This document shows, piece by piece, positions 29,758 to 37,916 of a stretch of DNA of 40,666 nt; the stretch's first letter is position 1; each line of letters starts with the position of its first letter. The stretch is taken from the NCBI GenBank assembly GCA_038237515.1, contig JBBRYP010000039.1:1-40666 (forward strand). Reading direction: 5' to 3'. Source of the stretch: JBBQDZ01 sp038237515 (lineage in GTDB: Bacteria; Actinomycetota; Thermoleophilia; Gaiellales; Gaiellaceae). The notes below the pieces were generated by a model. It ran no database searches. It saw only the letters and a list, made by a program, of their open reading frames with translations, and was not told the DNA's origin. The translations under genes and the position numbers were made by a program.

Positions 29758-30195
29758 ATGGCCGTGCGGCGCCTCCTCGCCCTGTCCGCGATCGGCCTCG
29801 TCGTCCCGGTGGCAGCGACCGCCGCGACCGCCGCGCCGTCGGTTCGGATCGTCGCCTGGGCGAGCACGACCTCGAAGACGGCGATCCCTCCGAAGAACGC
29901 GGTGGCGACCGGCACATACTGCACGGCACGGCCGATCAAACGCCTCTACGCGTTTATTCGCTTCAAGGGGATGAAGAACAAGACGCCGAGCTCGGCGACG
30001 TGGTACTACGAAGGGGACAAGGCCTTCGTCTTCAACTTCGCTTGGAACGACGGGCCCTTCGGGCGGACCGCCTTCGACCTCTTTCGCACGAAAGGGGCGC
30101 TCGAGGAAGGCACCTATCGCATCGAGATCCGCAACCGGGGCCGCCTGGTCGGCAGCAGCTCAGTCGAGCTCAAGTTCGCTCCCTGCAAGTCCTGA
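29758..30195 (+). CDS. Small secreted protein, unknown
   Basis: A 145-residue exported protein. ATG 29758 gives a clean signal (MAVRRLLALSAIGLVVPVAATAATAAP); an upstream ATG at 29731 would run through the 29736-29750 palindrome and is less likely. The mature part is beta-rich (VRIVAWASTTSKTAIPP, IKRLYAFIRFKGMKNKT, FVFNFAWNDGPFGRTAF, GTYRIEIRNRGRLVGSSSVEL) with two cysteines that could pair (GTYCTAR and APCKS). It resembles Ig-like ligand- or matrix-binding domains in general only. It lies between whiA and gap. Confidence 0.6.
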   Translation: MAVRRLLALSAIGLVVPVAATAATAAPSVRIVAWASTTSKTAIPPKNAVATGTYCTARPIKRLYAFIRFKGMKNKTPSSATWYYEGDKAFVFNFAWNDGPFGRTAFDLFRTKGALEEGTYRIEIRNRGRLVGSSSVELKFAPCKS

Positions 30196-30223
30196 GCTTG
30201 GCGGCCTCCGGCGCGACCCCCGT

Positions 30224-30229
30224 TAGACT
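30224..30229 (+). promoter_or_regulatory. -10 box TAGACT before gap
   Basis: TAGACT lies 32 nt before GTG 30261, and GGAGGGG is the ribosome site between them. No convincing -35 box at the normal spacing is seen. Confidence 0.35.
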
Positions 30230-30260
30230 CGACGCGTCCACGCGAACGGAGGGGTGACGA

Positions 30261-31274
30261 GTGGCGACGCGGGTCGCGATCAACGGGTTCGGGCGGATCG
30301 GCAGGAACTTCTTTCGCGCGCACCTCGAGCGCGAGGGCGACTTCGAGGTCGTGGCGGTCAACGATCTGGCGGCGCCGGAGATTCTCGCGCACATGCTCCG
30401 CTACGACTCTTCGCACGGCGTGCTCGACGCCGACATCGCCGTGGAGGGGGACCGGCTGTCAGCCGACGGGCACTCGTTCCAGGTGCTCGCGGAACGGGAC
30501 CCGAAGGAGCTTCCCTGGCGGGAGCTCGAGGTCGACGTGGTGGTCGAGTCGACCGGCCTGTTCACGGACAGGGACGGAGCCTCGCAGCATCTCCAGGCGG
30601 GCGCGAGGAAGGTTTTGATCTCCGCTCCCGCCACCGATCCGGACATCACGCTCGTCCTCGGCGTCAACGACGAGCGCTACGACCCAGAGCGGCACCACAT
30701 CGTCTCGAACGCCTCCTGCACGACGAATTCGGTGGGTCCGATGGCGAAGATCCTCCTGGACCAGTTCGGCATCACGTCCGGCTTCATGACGACGATCCAC
30801 GCCTACACGACCGAGCAGCAGCTGCAGGATCAGATCGCGCTGACGCGGAAGGGCAAGCCCGACCTGCGGCGCATGCGCTCGGCTGCGAACAACATCGTCC
30901 CCGCCTCGACGGGCGCCGCACGCGCAATCGGCGAGGTCATTCCCGAGCTCAAGGGCAAGCTTGACGGAATGGCCATGCGTGTGCCGGTGCCGGACGGAAG
31001 CGTTACCGACCTCGTCTGCGTCCTCGGCCGGGAGGTGGGAAGGGAGGAGATCAACGAGGCCTTCAGCTCGGCGGCCGACAGTGACGGGTGGAGCGGCATC
31101 CTCGAGTACACCGAGGACCCGATCGTGTCCTCGGACATCATCGGCAATCCTCACTCGTGCATCATCGACGGCCTCTCGACGATGGCACAGGGCAACCAGG
31201 TGAAGGTGATCGGCTGGTACGACAACGAGTGGGGCTACAGCTGCCGCCTCGTCGATCTCGCCGGAAAGCTCTAG
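30261..31274 (+). CDS. gap: Glyceraldehyde-3-phosphate dehydrogenase
   Basis: A 337-residue NAD-type GAPDH. The Rossmann part begins ATRVAINGFGRIGRNFFRA. The catalytic cysteine is C153 in SNASCTTN, and H180 in TTIHAYT is its partner. VPVPDGSVTDLVCVLGREV and WYDNEWGYSCRLVDL complete the catalytic domain. It converts glyceraldehyde-3-phosphate to 1,3-bisphosphoglycerate in glycolysis. GTG 30261 follows GGAGGGG. A strong hairpin at 31278-31304 immediately follows the stop, so gap can be expressed apart from pgk. No frameshift or missing catalytic residue. Confidence 0.97.
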   Translation: MATRVAINGFGRIGRNFFRAHLEREGDFEVVAVNDLAAPEILAHMLRYDSSHGVLDADIAVEGDRLSADGHSFQVLAERDPKELPWRELEVDVVVESTGLFTDRDGASQHLQAGARKVLISAPATDPDITLVLGVNDERYDPERHHIVSNASCTTNSVGPMAKILLDQFGITSGFMTTIHAYTTEQQLQDQIALTRKGKPDLRRMRSAANNIVPASTGAARAIGEVIPELKGKLDGMAMRVPVPDGSVTDLVCVLGREVGREEINEAFSSAADSDGWSGILEYTEDPIVSSDIIGNPHSCIIDGLSTMAQGNQVKVIGWYDNEWGYSCRLVDLAGKL

Positions 31275-31277
31275 TAG

Positions 31278-31304
31278 CGTGGGAGAACCCAGGGTTCCCC
31301 CACG
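31278..31304 (+). terminator. Hairpin between gap and pgk
   Basis: CGTGGG-A-GAACCC (31278-31290) pairs with GGGTTC-C-CCCACG (31292-31304), a 12-bp stem with one A-C mismatch around a very small loop. It begins 3 nt after the gap stop. A second hairpin CCGGGC-AA-GCCCGG lies at 31354-31367 and ACGGG-AGAAA-CCCGT nearer to pgk. Confidence 0.6.
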
Positions 31305-31483
31305 GGCCCCCTCCTTCTGCGCTCCCGCTTGATCCGCCGCGCGTGGCCTCCCGCCGGGCAAGCCCGGTTCAGGCCGCGACCGTTTGCGGATCCTGCGCGT
31401 CTACCGCGCCGGCCAGGGTCGAAGCCCCACGGGAGAAACCCGTCACAACGTCACGAGTCTCCGCTTCCGAGAGGAGGTCGCCC

Positions 31484-32533
31484 GTGAGACGCCCTCGGTC
31501 GGTGCGCGACGCGCGTGTCGGTGGCAAGCGCGTGCTCGTCCGGGCGGACCTGAACGTTCCGCTCGAGAACGGGAAGGTGGCCGACGACACACGCATACGC
31601 GCTGCGCTCCCGACCCTCGAGCTGATTCTGGAGCGCGGCGCGGCTGAGGTACGAGTGTGCTCCCACCTCGGTCGTCCGAACGGCCACGATCCCGACCTGG
31701 TCATCGCACCGGTCGCCGCGCGTCTGCACGACCTGCTTCCCGCCGAGCGGGTCGTCGTGCTCGAGAACACGCGCTTCTCGCCCGGTGAAACGCGCAACGA
31801 CCCGGCCTTCGCCGCCGAGCTCGCGCAGGGGTGCGACCTCTACGTCGACGACGCCTTTGGCTCCGCTCATCGTGCGCATGCGTCGACCGTCGGCGTAGCA
31901 GAGCTGCTGCCCGCTTACGCCGGCCTTCTCCTCGAGCGCGAGCTCACCGAGCTCGGGAAGCTCCTCGGTACGGTCGAGCGTCCCTTCGTCCTCGTGTCGG
32001 GTGGGTCGAAGGTCGAGGACAAGCTCGGCGTGCTCGAGCACCTCGGGGGAACGGCCGACTCCGTGCTCGTCGGGGGAAAGATGGCCGAGGAGCTCCGGGA
32101 GGACAATCCGCTGACCTTCGAGGTCGTGCTGCCGCGCGACGTGGTCGCGGCCGCCGCGTTCGAGCCGGATGCGGAGTCGCACGTGGCCCCCTACGACGAG
32201 CTTCCGGACGGATGGCTCGGCCTGGACATCGGGCCGGAGACGCGCGAGGTGTTCGGGCGGGAGCTGGCCGCCGCCCGCACGATCTTCTGGAACGGCCCGA
32301 TGGGGGTTTTCGAGTGGCCGCGGTTCGCAGCCGGGACGAAGGCCGTCGCAGAGGCCGTTGCCTCGGCGGCTGCCTACTCCGTCGTCGGTGGGGCAGACTC
32401 GGTGCGCGCGTTGAACGAGCTCGGCCTGGAGGAACGGGTGTCCTTCGTCTCGACCGGCGGCGGGGCCGCGCTCGAGCTGCTCGAGGGGAAGGAGCTACCC
32501 GGAGTTGCGGCGATCCCGGAGGCCGCATGCTGA
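31484..32533 (+). CDS. pgk: Phosphoglycerate kinase (compact form)
   Basis: A 349-residue Pgk, about 40 residues shorter than the usual 385-400. Hallmarks are present: VRADLNVPL, SHLGRPN, LENTRFSPGE, YVDDAFGSAHRAHAST, GGSKVEDKLGVLEHL, WNGPMGVFEW, and the GGGAALELL end. Two internal segments are missing relative to E. coli: about 22 residues between LHDLLPAE and VVVLENTRF, and about 20 between VLVGGKMAEELRE and EVVLPRDVV. The enzyme transfers phosphate from 1,3-bisphosphoglycerate to ADP. GTG 31484 follows GAGGAGG. It overlaps tpiA by 7 bases (ATGCTGA). Confidence 0.95.
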   Translation: MRRPRSVRDARVGGKRVLVRADLNVPLENGKVADDTRIRAALPTLELILERGAAEVRVCSHLGRPNGHDPDLVIAPVAARLHDLLPAERVVVLENTRFSPGETRNDPAFAAELAQGCDLYVDDAFGSAHRAHASTVGVAELLPAYAGLLLERELTELGKLLGTVERPFVLVSGGSKVEDKLGVLEHLGGTADSVLVGGKMAEELREDNPLTFEVVLPRDVVAAAAFEPDAESHVAPYDELPDGWLGLDIGPETREVFGRELAAARTIFWNGPMGVFEWPRFAAGTKAVAEAVASAAAYSVVGGADSVRALNELGLEERVSFVSTGGGAALELLEGKELPGVAAIPEAAC

Positions 32534-33231
32534 TCGTCGGCAACTGGAAGATGTTCAAGGGAGCTGCGGAGACGGCGGCCTTCTGCCGAGCGCTGCGCCA
32601 GCATGACCTCGGCGGGGTGGACGTCGTCGTCTGCCCGCCCTTCGTTTCCCTCCCGGCTGCGGTGCAGGAGCTCGCGGGAGCCGACATCGCCGTCGCCGCG
32701 CAGAACGTCCATTGGGCTTCCGAGGGAGCTTTCACCGGCGAGGTCTCCGGGACGATGCTCCGGGCGCTCGGCGTCTACGGGGCGATCGTCGGGCATTCCG
32801 AGCGCCGCCAATACTTCGGCGAGACCGACGAGACGGTCGGCAAGCGTATGCGCGCGGCCCTTGACGCCGGCCTCTCCGTGATCGCCTGCGTCGGCGAGAC
32901 CGAGGCGGAGCGCGAGGCGGGCGAGACGCAGGCCGTCCTGCACCGCCAGCTTTCGGTGCTGAAGGACTACGACGACCTCGTGATCGCCTACGAGCCGGTG
33001 TGGGCGATCGGGACCGGCAAGACGGCTTCGCCGGAGATCGCGGAGGAGACGCACGAGCTGATCAAGGCCGAGCTCGACCTGCCGGTCCTGTACGGCGGAT
33101 CGGTGAAGCCGGAGAACGCCGCCGAGCTCCTCGCCCAGCCGGCCGTTGATGGCGCACTCGTGGGCAGCGCCGCGCTCGACGTCGACTCCTTCGTCTCGAT
33201 TTGCCAGGCCGGCGCTCGTATCCCCTCGTAG
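32527..33231 (+). CDS. tpiA: Triose-phosphate isomerase
   Basis: A 234-residue TIM barrel, slightly short. The catalytic residues are in place: K in GNWKMFKG, H in IVGHSERRQYFGE and E in AYEPVWAIGTGKTA; the phosphate loop is LYGGSVKPENAAELLAQPAVDG. It interconverts dihydroxyacetone phosphate and glyceraldehyde-3-phosphate. ATG 32527 lies inside the end of pgk (overlap ATGCTGA), and the end overlaps the gpmI start, so the genes are translated as one unit. secG, which often follows tpiA, is absent here. Confidence 0.97.
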   Translation: MLIVGNWKMFKGAAETAAFCRALRQHDLGGVDVVVCPPFVSLPAAVQELAGADIAVAAQNVHWASEGAFTGEVSGTMLRALGVYGAIVGHSERRQYFGETDETVGKRMRAALDAGLSVIACVGETEAEREAGETQAVLHRQLSVLKDYDDLVIAYEPVWAIGTGKTASPEIAEETHELIKAELDLPVLYGGSVKPENAAELLAQPAVDGALVGSAALDVDSFVSICQAGARIPS

Positions 33232-34730
33232 CGCTCGTGATCCTCGACGGCTGGGGTTGCGCCTCGCCAGGCCCCGGAAACGCGGTCGAGCTCGCGAGCA
33301 CACCGGTCTTCGACGGCCTCTGGAGGGCATTCCCGCACACGACCCTCGACGCATCGGGCCCTGCGGTGGGTCTCCCGCCCGGTCAGATGGGGAACTCCGA
33401 GGTGGGTCACCTGACGATCGGCGCGGGCCGGATCCTCTTCCAGGATCTCGAGCGCGTCAACCAGTCGATCGCGTCCGGAGGCTTCTTCGAGAACCCTGCG
33501 CTGCTCGGGGTCTTCGAACGGGCTCGCGAGCGTGGAGCGAACGTGCACCTGCTCGGACTCGCTTCCTACGGCGGAGTGCACTCCCACCTCCATCACCTGC
33601 GCGCGCTGCTCGAGCTGGCGGACCGCCTCGACTTCCGGCAGCGCACGTACATCCATGCGTTCACGGACGGACGTGATGTCTCGCCGCACGCGGCCTTGCA
33701 CGATCTCGGGGAGCTTCCGGCGGACCGCGTCGCCACCGTGTGCGGGCGCTACTACGCCATGGATCGCGACGCACGCTGGGAGCGGACCGATCGCGCGTTC
33801 GCCGCCGTCTGCCGCGGCGAGGGGCGGACGGGGTCAGACCCCGTGAAGGCCGTCGAGGAGGCGTATGCCCGGGGCATCACGGACGAGTTCGTCGAGCCGG
33901 TGGTCCTGACGGGACGGCCGAGGCTGAGCCGCGGCGACGCCGCGATCTTCTTCAACTTCCGTCCCGATCGCGCCCGCCAGCTCTCGGAACGTCTGCTCGA
34001 GGCGGGCTGCGATCTGACGACGATGACACGCTACCGCGAGGATCTCGGCTGTCCCGTCGCCTTCGCCGAGCAGGACGTCCCCCAGACGATGGCGGAAGTC
34101 TGCTCGCGGCACGGCGTGCGCCAGCTGCACGCCGCCGAAACGGAGAAGTACGCCCATGTCACGTACTTCCTCAACGGCGGGAGAGAGGAGGGGTGGAAGG
34201 GGGAGACGCGGATTCTCGTTCCCTCCTCCCGCGAGGTCGCGACGTACGACCAGAAACCCGAGATGTCGGTGGCCGCCGTGGCCGACCGCTTCTCCGACGA
34301 GATCGGCAAAGGCTACGGGTTCGGGATCGTCAACTTCGCCAACCCGGACATGGTCGGCCACACTGGCATCGTCGCCGCCGCCCTTGAGGCGGTGGAGGCC
34401 ACGGACGCTGCGCTGGGCCACGTGCTCGACGCGGTCGAGCGGGCGGGCGGCGTCTGCCTCGTGACGGCGGATCACGGCAACGCCGAGGAGATGCTCGAGC
34501 CGGACGGCAGCCCCGACACCGCCCATTCGACGAACCCAGTGCCGCTCGTCTTGACTGTAGCGGGTGGGCAGCTGCGCGAGGGCGGCGGGCTGCGCGACCT
34601 CGCTCCGACGGTTCTGGAGCTGCTCGGCCTCGAGCGGCCGCTCGAGATGACCGGCGAGAGCCTCTTCGACGCGAAAGAGGGAGCCGAAGCCCCCTCTCGC
34701 GTGACGCGGACGGACCCCCCTTCCGTCTGA
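33201..34730 (+). CDS. gpmI: 2,3-bisphosphoglycerate-independent phosphoglycerate mutase
   Basis: A 509-residue iPGM of the alkaline-phosphatase fold. Metal and phospho-serine residues are visible: ILDGWG, GQMGNSEVGHLTIGAG (phospho-Ser), HAFTDGRDV, FRPDRARQLS, VNFANPDMVGHTG and ADHGNAEEML, with AHSTNPVPLVL closing the fold. It moves the phosphate from C3 to C2 of phosphoglycerate using manganese. The TTG at 33201, 31 nt inside tpiA, gives the family N-terminus (SYPLVALVILDGWG); a GTG at 33237 would cut off the first strand. A 17-bp palindrome (33828-33844) sits inside the coding region. The last 16 residues form a polar tail. Confidence 0.95.
   Translation: MPGRRSYPLVALVILDGWGCASPGPGNAVELASTPVFDGLWRAFPHTTLDASGPAVGLPPGQMGNSEVGHLTIGAGRILFQDLERVNQSIASGGFFENPALLGVFERARERGANVHLLGLASYGGVHSHLHHLRALLELADRLDFRQRTYIHAFTDGRDVSPHAALHDLGELPADRVATVCGRYYAMDRDARWERTDRAFAAVCRGEGRTGSDPVKAVEEAYARGITDEFVEPVVLTGRPRLSRGDAAIFFNFRPDRARQLSERLLEAGCDLTTMTRYREDLGCPVAFAEQDVPQTMAEVCSRHGVRQLHAAETEKYAHVTYFLNGGREEGWKGETRILVPSSREVATYDQKPEMSVAAVADRFSDEIGKGYGFGIVNFANPDMVGHTGIVAAALEAVEATDAALGHVLDAVERAGGVCLVTADHGNAEEMLEPDGSPDTAHSTNPVPLVLTVAGGQLREGGGLRDLAPTVLELLGLERPLEMTGESLFDAKEGAEAPSRVTRTDPPSV
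33828..33844. repeat. 17-bp palindrome inside gpmI
   Basis: ACGGGGTC-A-GACCCCGT is perfect. It encodes the R-T-G-S-D-P-V segment, where iPGM families vary in length, and resembles the GGGGTCTGTCC-type repeats elsewhere in this window. Confidence 0.5.
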
Positions 34731-34818
34731 CGCGTCCTCCGGAGCAGCTTTCGTCGAGGCCCCCTCGATCGACCCTACTCCTTTCTCCCTTGTACCTCGA
34801 CCGATCGTTTGCGTAACG

Positions 34819-34843
34819 CCAGGGCGACGAAGAAGCCCCCTGG
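34819..34843 (+). terminator. Inverted repeat after gpmI
   Basis: CCAGGG (34819-34824) and CCCTGG (34838-34843) around a 13-nt loop, in the 223-nt gap between gpmI and the sigma gene. A modest stem; an earlier AGAGGG/CCCTCT pair lies in the last codons of gpmI. Confidence 0.35.
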
Positions 34844-34939
34844 TGACCCTCCCACCGCCCGAATCGCAGAGCTTGGAAAGGTAGGCGTAAGAATTTTCTT
34901 AACCCGGTTGCATAACGGGCATTCACGAATGCACCGGGC

Positions 34940-34945
34940 TATACT
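34940..34945 (+). promoter_or_regulatory. -10 box TATACT of the sigma-factor gene
   Basis: TATACT ends 8 nt before TTG 34954, which suggests a leaderless mRNA. Upstream, CCCG-GTTGCATAA-CGGG at about 34904-34920 is a possible operator. Confidence 0.5.
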
Positions 34946-34953
34946 CCGCCACC

Positions 34954-35541
34954 TTGTCGCTCCCGCAACCTGACCTCGGGATCCTCCGGAAGGCGCAGCG
35001 CGGTGACGAGCGCGCCTTCGCCATCATCCTTCGGGCCTACGAGACGCCCGTCTACAACTACATCCTGCGCCTTGTCGGGGACAGGTCGCTGGCCGAGGAT
35101 CTGGCGCAGGAAGTGTTCCTGCGCGTGTACCAGGGCCTACCGAAGTTCTCGCTGCGCTGCCGGTTCACGACGTGGCTCTTCCAGGTCACGAAAAACCGCG
35201 TCCTCGACGAGCTGCGGGCCAGCGAACGGCGGCCCCGTGCGACGGTGGCGCTCGAGGATCTGCCCCCGCTCGAGGTCGTCGACCAGCCGTTCGAGCGGAT
35301 GGAGACGATCGACGCAGTCTGGCGCGCGGTCAACGACCTCAACGTCGATCTCAAGATGGCGCTGCTCCTGCGGGACATCGTCGGCCTCTCGTACACCGAG
35401 ATCGCCGACTCGCTCGAGGTCACCCTCGCGACGGTCAAGTGGCGCATCTACAAGGCCCGGGAGGACGTCCAGCTCGCGCTCGCCCGAGAGGGCATCACGG
35501 TCGGCTCGGATGAACGGGCCGAGCCGAGCAAAGCCGTCTGA
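34954..35541 (+). CDS. RNA polymerase sigma factor, ECF type
   Basis: A 195-residue extracytoplasmic-function sigma factor. Region 2 (residues 20-90) has YNYILRLVGDRSLAEDLAQEVFLRVYQ, the -10 recognition helix (FTTWLFQVTKNRVLDELR). Region 4 (about 120-180) has LKMALLLRDIVGLSYTEIADSL then EVTLATVKWRIYKAREDVQLAL, the -35 binding HTH. The linker carries AVALEDLPPLEVVDQ. TTG start, leaderless. A zinc-finger anti-sigma gene normally follows such factors; here only a 68-nt gap and the convergent phosphoesterase follow, so its control is unclear. ECF group not assigned. Confidence 0.93.
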   Translation: MSLPQPDLGILRKAQRGDERAFAIILRAYETPVYNYILRLVGDRSLAEDLAQEVFLRVYQGLPKFSLRCRFTTWLFQVTKNRVLDELRASERRPRATVALEDLPPLEVVDQPFERMETIDAVWRAVNDLNVDLKMALLLRDIVGLSYTEIADSLEVTLATVKWRIYKAREDVQLALAREGITVGSDERAEPSKAV

Positions 35542-35609
35542 GCCGCCTGCCCGGCGCCCGAGACGCGTTCGTTACGAGGGAGGATCCCTGCGGCGGTCTC
35601 CACAAGGGC

Positions 35610-36338
35610 CTAGACGCCGCGAGCGAGCCGCTCCGCCAGCGCATCCGGCAGGCCGCGTTCCCGGATCTCTGCCTGGGTCGCCGCGATCGAATAGTCGACC
35701 CGGCGGAACCAACCGCGGCCACGGTCGAGGTCGAGTAGCAGGTACGCGGCACGCGGATCACCGTCCCGCGGCTGGCCGACGGAACCCGGGTTCAGCAGCC
35801 AGCGTCCCCGCGCGAGGTCGATCTCGGTACCTTCGGCGGCGACGCCGCCATCGAGCGCCCCTTCAACCTCCAGGACTGCCAGAGGCACGTGCGAGTGGCC
35901 CACCAGCACGAGCGGCGCCGTCGTCAGCTGGAATGCCGCGATGATCGCCTCGCCCGACAGGACGTAGTCCCAGACGGCGTCGCGCGGGCTCGCGTGGAAG
36001 AGCTGCGCACCGGCCCGCGCGCCGCTCGGCTCGAGCTGCTCCAGGTAGTCCCGTGCCGCAGTCGACAAAACGCTGCGCGTCCAACTCGCGCTCGCGGCGG
36101 CGTCCTCGGAGAAGTCCTCCAGATCGATGGAGCCGAGGATCCCGAGATCGTGGTTCCCGGCTAGAGAGATCGATGCGCGCGCAGACACCTCGTTGCAGCA
36201 CTCGTTCGGCCGTGGCCCGTAGCCGACGACGTCGCCGAGTGACCACACCTCGTCGGGCCGCTCTCGCTCGAGTGTCGCGAGCACGCTCTCGAGCGCGACG
36301 AGATTCGCGTGAACGTCGGAGAGGACTGCGACCCGCAA
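35610..36338 (-). CDS. Metallophosphoesterase (YfcE/calcineurin-like)
   Basis: A 242-residue calcineurin-like phosphoesterase. The metal-binding motifs are complete: D-x-H in LSDVHANL, G-D-x-x-G in SLGDVVGYGPRP, G-N-H-D in LAGNHDLGI, the H of LFHASPRDAVW and G-H-S-H in LVGHSHVPL, followed by LNPGSVGQPRDGDPRAAYLLLD, as in YfcE-type phosphodiesterases. The substrate is unknown. The start is TTG 36338 (frame LRVAVLSDVHANLVAL); no ribosome site is evident. It is convergent with the sigma gene and divergent from the M48 protease. Confidence 0.88.
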   Translation of the reverse strand: MRVAVLSDVHANLVALESVLATLERERPDEVWSLGDVVGYGPRPNECCNEVSARASISLAGNHDLGILGSIDLEDFSEDAAASASWTRSVLSTAARDYLEQLEPSGARAGAQLFHASPRDAVWDYVLSGEAIIAAFQLTTAPLVLVGHSHVPLAVLEVEGALDGGVAAEGTEIDLARGRWLLNPGSVGQPRDGDPRAAYLLLDLDRGRGWFRRVDYSIAATQAEIRERGLPDALAERLARGV

Positions 36339-36386
36339 CCCGGACCGCTTCAGCCGGCCGCGACCGGCGTGGGAGACTGGTTGGGA

Positions 36387-37604
36387 ATGAGGCGGGTGCG
36401 GGGGAGCATGGCGGCGCGGGCGGCAACGTTAGCGGTGCTCGCGTGCGGCTGGTCGGTGGCCTCGTTCTACCTGTGGACGTCGAGCCGGGTTCCCGGCGAC
36501 TTCGAGCTGCCGAGACTCCACGAACGCGACTACTTCGGCGCCCGCGCGCTCCAGCGTGCCGCCCGGTTCGAGCGGTTCGAGCGGTGGGACTTCGTCCTGG
36601 CGGAGCTGGCGCTGCTGGGCGCGCTCGCCTTCTACGCCAGGCGGGGTCACAGGTTTGCAAGCGAGTCGGCGGCCGGTCGGATCGGCACCGGGATGCTGCT
36701 CGGGATGCTCGGCTTCGCGATCGTCTGGCTCGTCCAGATCCCATTTCGCGCCGCCGACTTCTGGTGGCAGACCCGCTACGACGTCGTCAAGGGGAACATC
36801 GTCGCCTACGTCGCCGGCGACTGGCTCCAGCTCGGCGCCGAGTTCCTCTCGCTCTGCCTCGCGCTCCTGATCGTGATGGGCCTTGCGGGAATCATGGGTC
36901 CCCATTGGTGGGTGCTGGGTGGGCCCGCCTTCGTCGGCATCGCCGCACTCTTCCTGTTCGTCTCGCCGTACCTGACGAGCCTCGATCGCGTCCACGACCC
37001 GCGGATCGCGGCCGACGGGAAGGCGATCGCGGCGGAGGAGGGGGTAGGGAGCGTCCCTCTACGCGTCGAGAAGGTCAGCGGCAACACCACCTTCGTCAAC
37101 GCCTACGCGTTCGGGCTCGGGCCGAGCCGTCGCGTCGTCCTCTGGGATCCGTTGCTCGACTACCCGCGCCGTGAGGTCGACGTCGTGATCGCACACGAGT
37201 ACGGACATCAGGCGCGCAACCACCTCCCGAAGGGACTCGCCTGGTACGCCCTCTTCGCGATTCCGGGAGCGTTCCTGATCGAGCTCGCGACGCGGCGTCG
37301 GGGTGGGATGCGCGACCCAAAGGCAGTCCCGATTGCACTCGTGGTGCTGGCCGTGCTCCAGCTGGCGGCGACGCCGGTGCAGAATCTGATCTCCCGCCGG
37401 ATCGAGACCGAAGCCGACTGGATGGCGCTCCAGACGACGCGCGACCCGCGGTCGGCTCAGGCGCTGTTCGCGCGATTCACGACCACGGACCTGGCCGATC
37501 CGACTCCACCCACTTGGGCTTACATGTTCCTCGCCGACCATCCGACGGGGCTCCAGCGCATCGCCTTCGCACGGGAGTGGGCGGCACGCGAGCGCGCTCG
37601 CTAA
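36387..37604 (+). CDS. M48 metallopeptidase, Ste24/CAAX protease-like
   Basis: A 405-residue integral-membrane protease with at least six hydrophobic segments (e.g. ATLAVLACGWSVASFYLW, LAELALLGALAFYA, MLLGMLGFAIVWLVQIPF, LCLALLIVMGLAGIMG, GPAFVGIAALFLFV). The zinc motif is H-E-Y-G-H in VVIAHEYGHQARNH, and the downstream E is in RRIETEADWMALQ. The extended N-terminal hydrophobic part and the FVNAYAFGLGPSRRVVLWD stretch match Ste24-type proteases. Substrates are unknown. ATG 36387 is chosen; an ATG at 36408 has a strong but very close GGGGGAG. It shares CTAA with the DUF3467 stop. Confidence 0.87.
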   Translation: MRRVRGSMAARAATLAVLACGWSVASFYLWTSSRVPGDFELPRLHERDYFGARALQRAARFERFERWDFVLAELALLGALAFYARRGHRFASESAAGRIGTGMLLGMLGFAIVWLVQIPFRAADFWWQTRYDVVKGNIVAYVAGDWLQLGAEFLSLCLALLIVMGLAGIMGPHWWVLGGPAFVGIAALFLFVSPYLTSLDRVHDPRIAADGKAIAAEEGVGSVPLRVEKVSGNTTFVNAYAFGLGPSRRVVLWDPLLDYPRREVDVVIAHEYGHQARNHLPKGLAWYALFAIPGAFLIELATRRRGGMRDPKAVPIALVVLAVLQLAATPVQNLISRRIETEADWMALQTTRDPRSAQALFARFTTTDLADPTPPTWAYMFLADHPTGLQRIAFAREWAARERAR

Positions 37605-37897
37605 AGCTCGGCCGGCGGAGTTTCCGGCAGGTTCTTGATCCCCTCCCGCGTCGCCCACTTCGACCACGAGTCCTGCATCGCGTCGAGGAGCTCACGCATG
37701 AAGCGCGTGGAGGTGTTGACCCGCGCCACGACGACGCCCGGGACGTCTCCCTCCTCGACCTCGTGATCGATGCGCGCGAAGGTGATCGTGAACTCGTAGT
37801 CCGAGAAGCTGATGTTGGCGAAGTTCGAATAGACCCCCGCCAGGTGGGCGGGATCCAGATGGATGTTGAGCTGGCGCTCGCCTCCTTCGCCGTCCAC
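37601..37897 (-). CDS. DUF3467 family protein
   Basis: A 98-residue protein with the DUF3467 pattern: QLNIHLDPAHLAGVYSNFAN, FSDYEFTITFARIDHEVE, VVARVNTSTRFMRELLDAMQD and SWSKWATREGI. The function of this family is unknown; it is usually a small single-domain protein. Start is GTG 37897, 19 bp from the divergent channel gene, so the two promoters must overlap. Its stop shares CTAA with the M48 gene stop (37601-37604). Confidence 0.85.
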   Translation of the reverse strand: MDGEGGERQLNIHLDPAHLAGVYSNFANISFSDYEFTITFARIDHEVEEGDVPGVVVARVNTSTRFMRELLDAMQDSWSKWATREGIKNLPETPPAEL

Positions 37898-37916
37898 GCG
37901 CCGGGATACTACTCGC

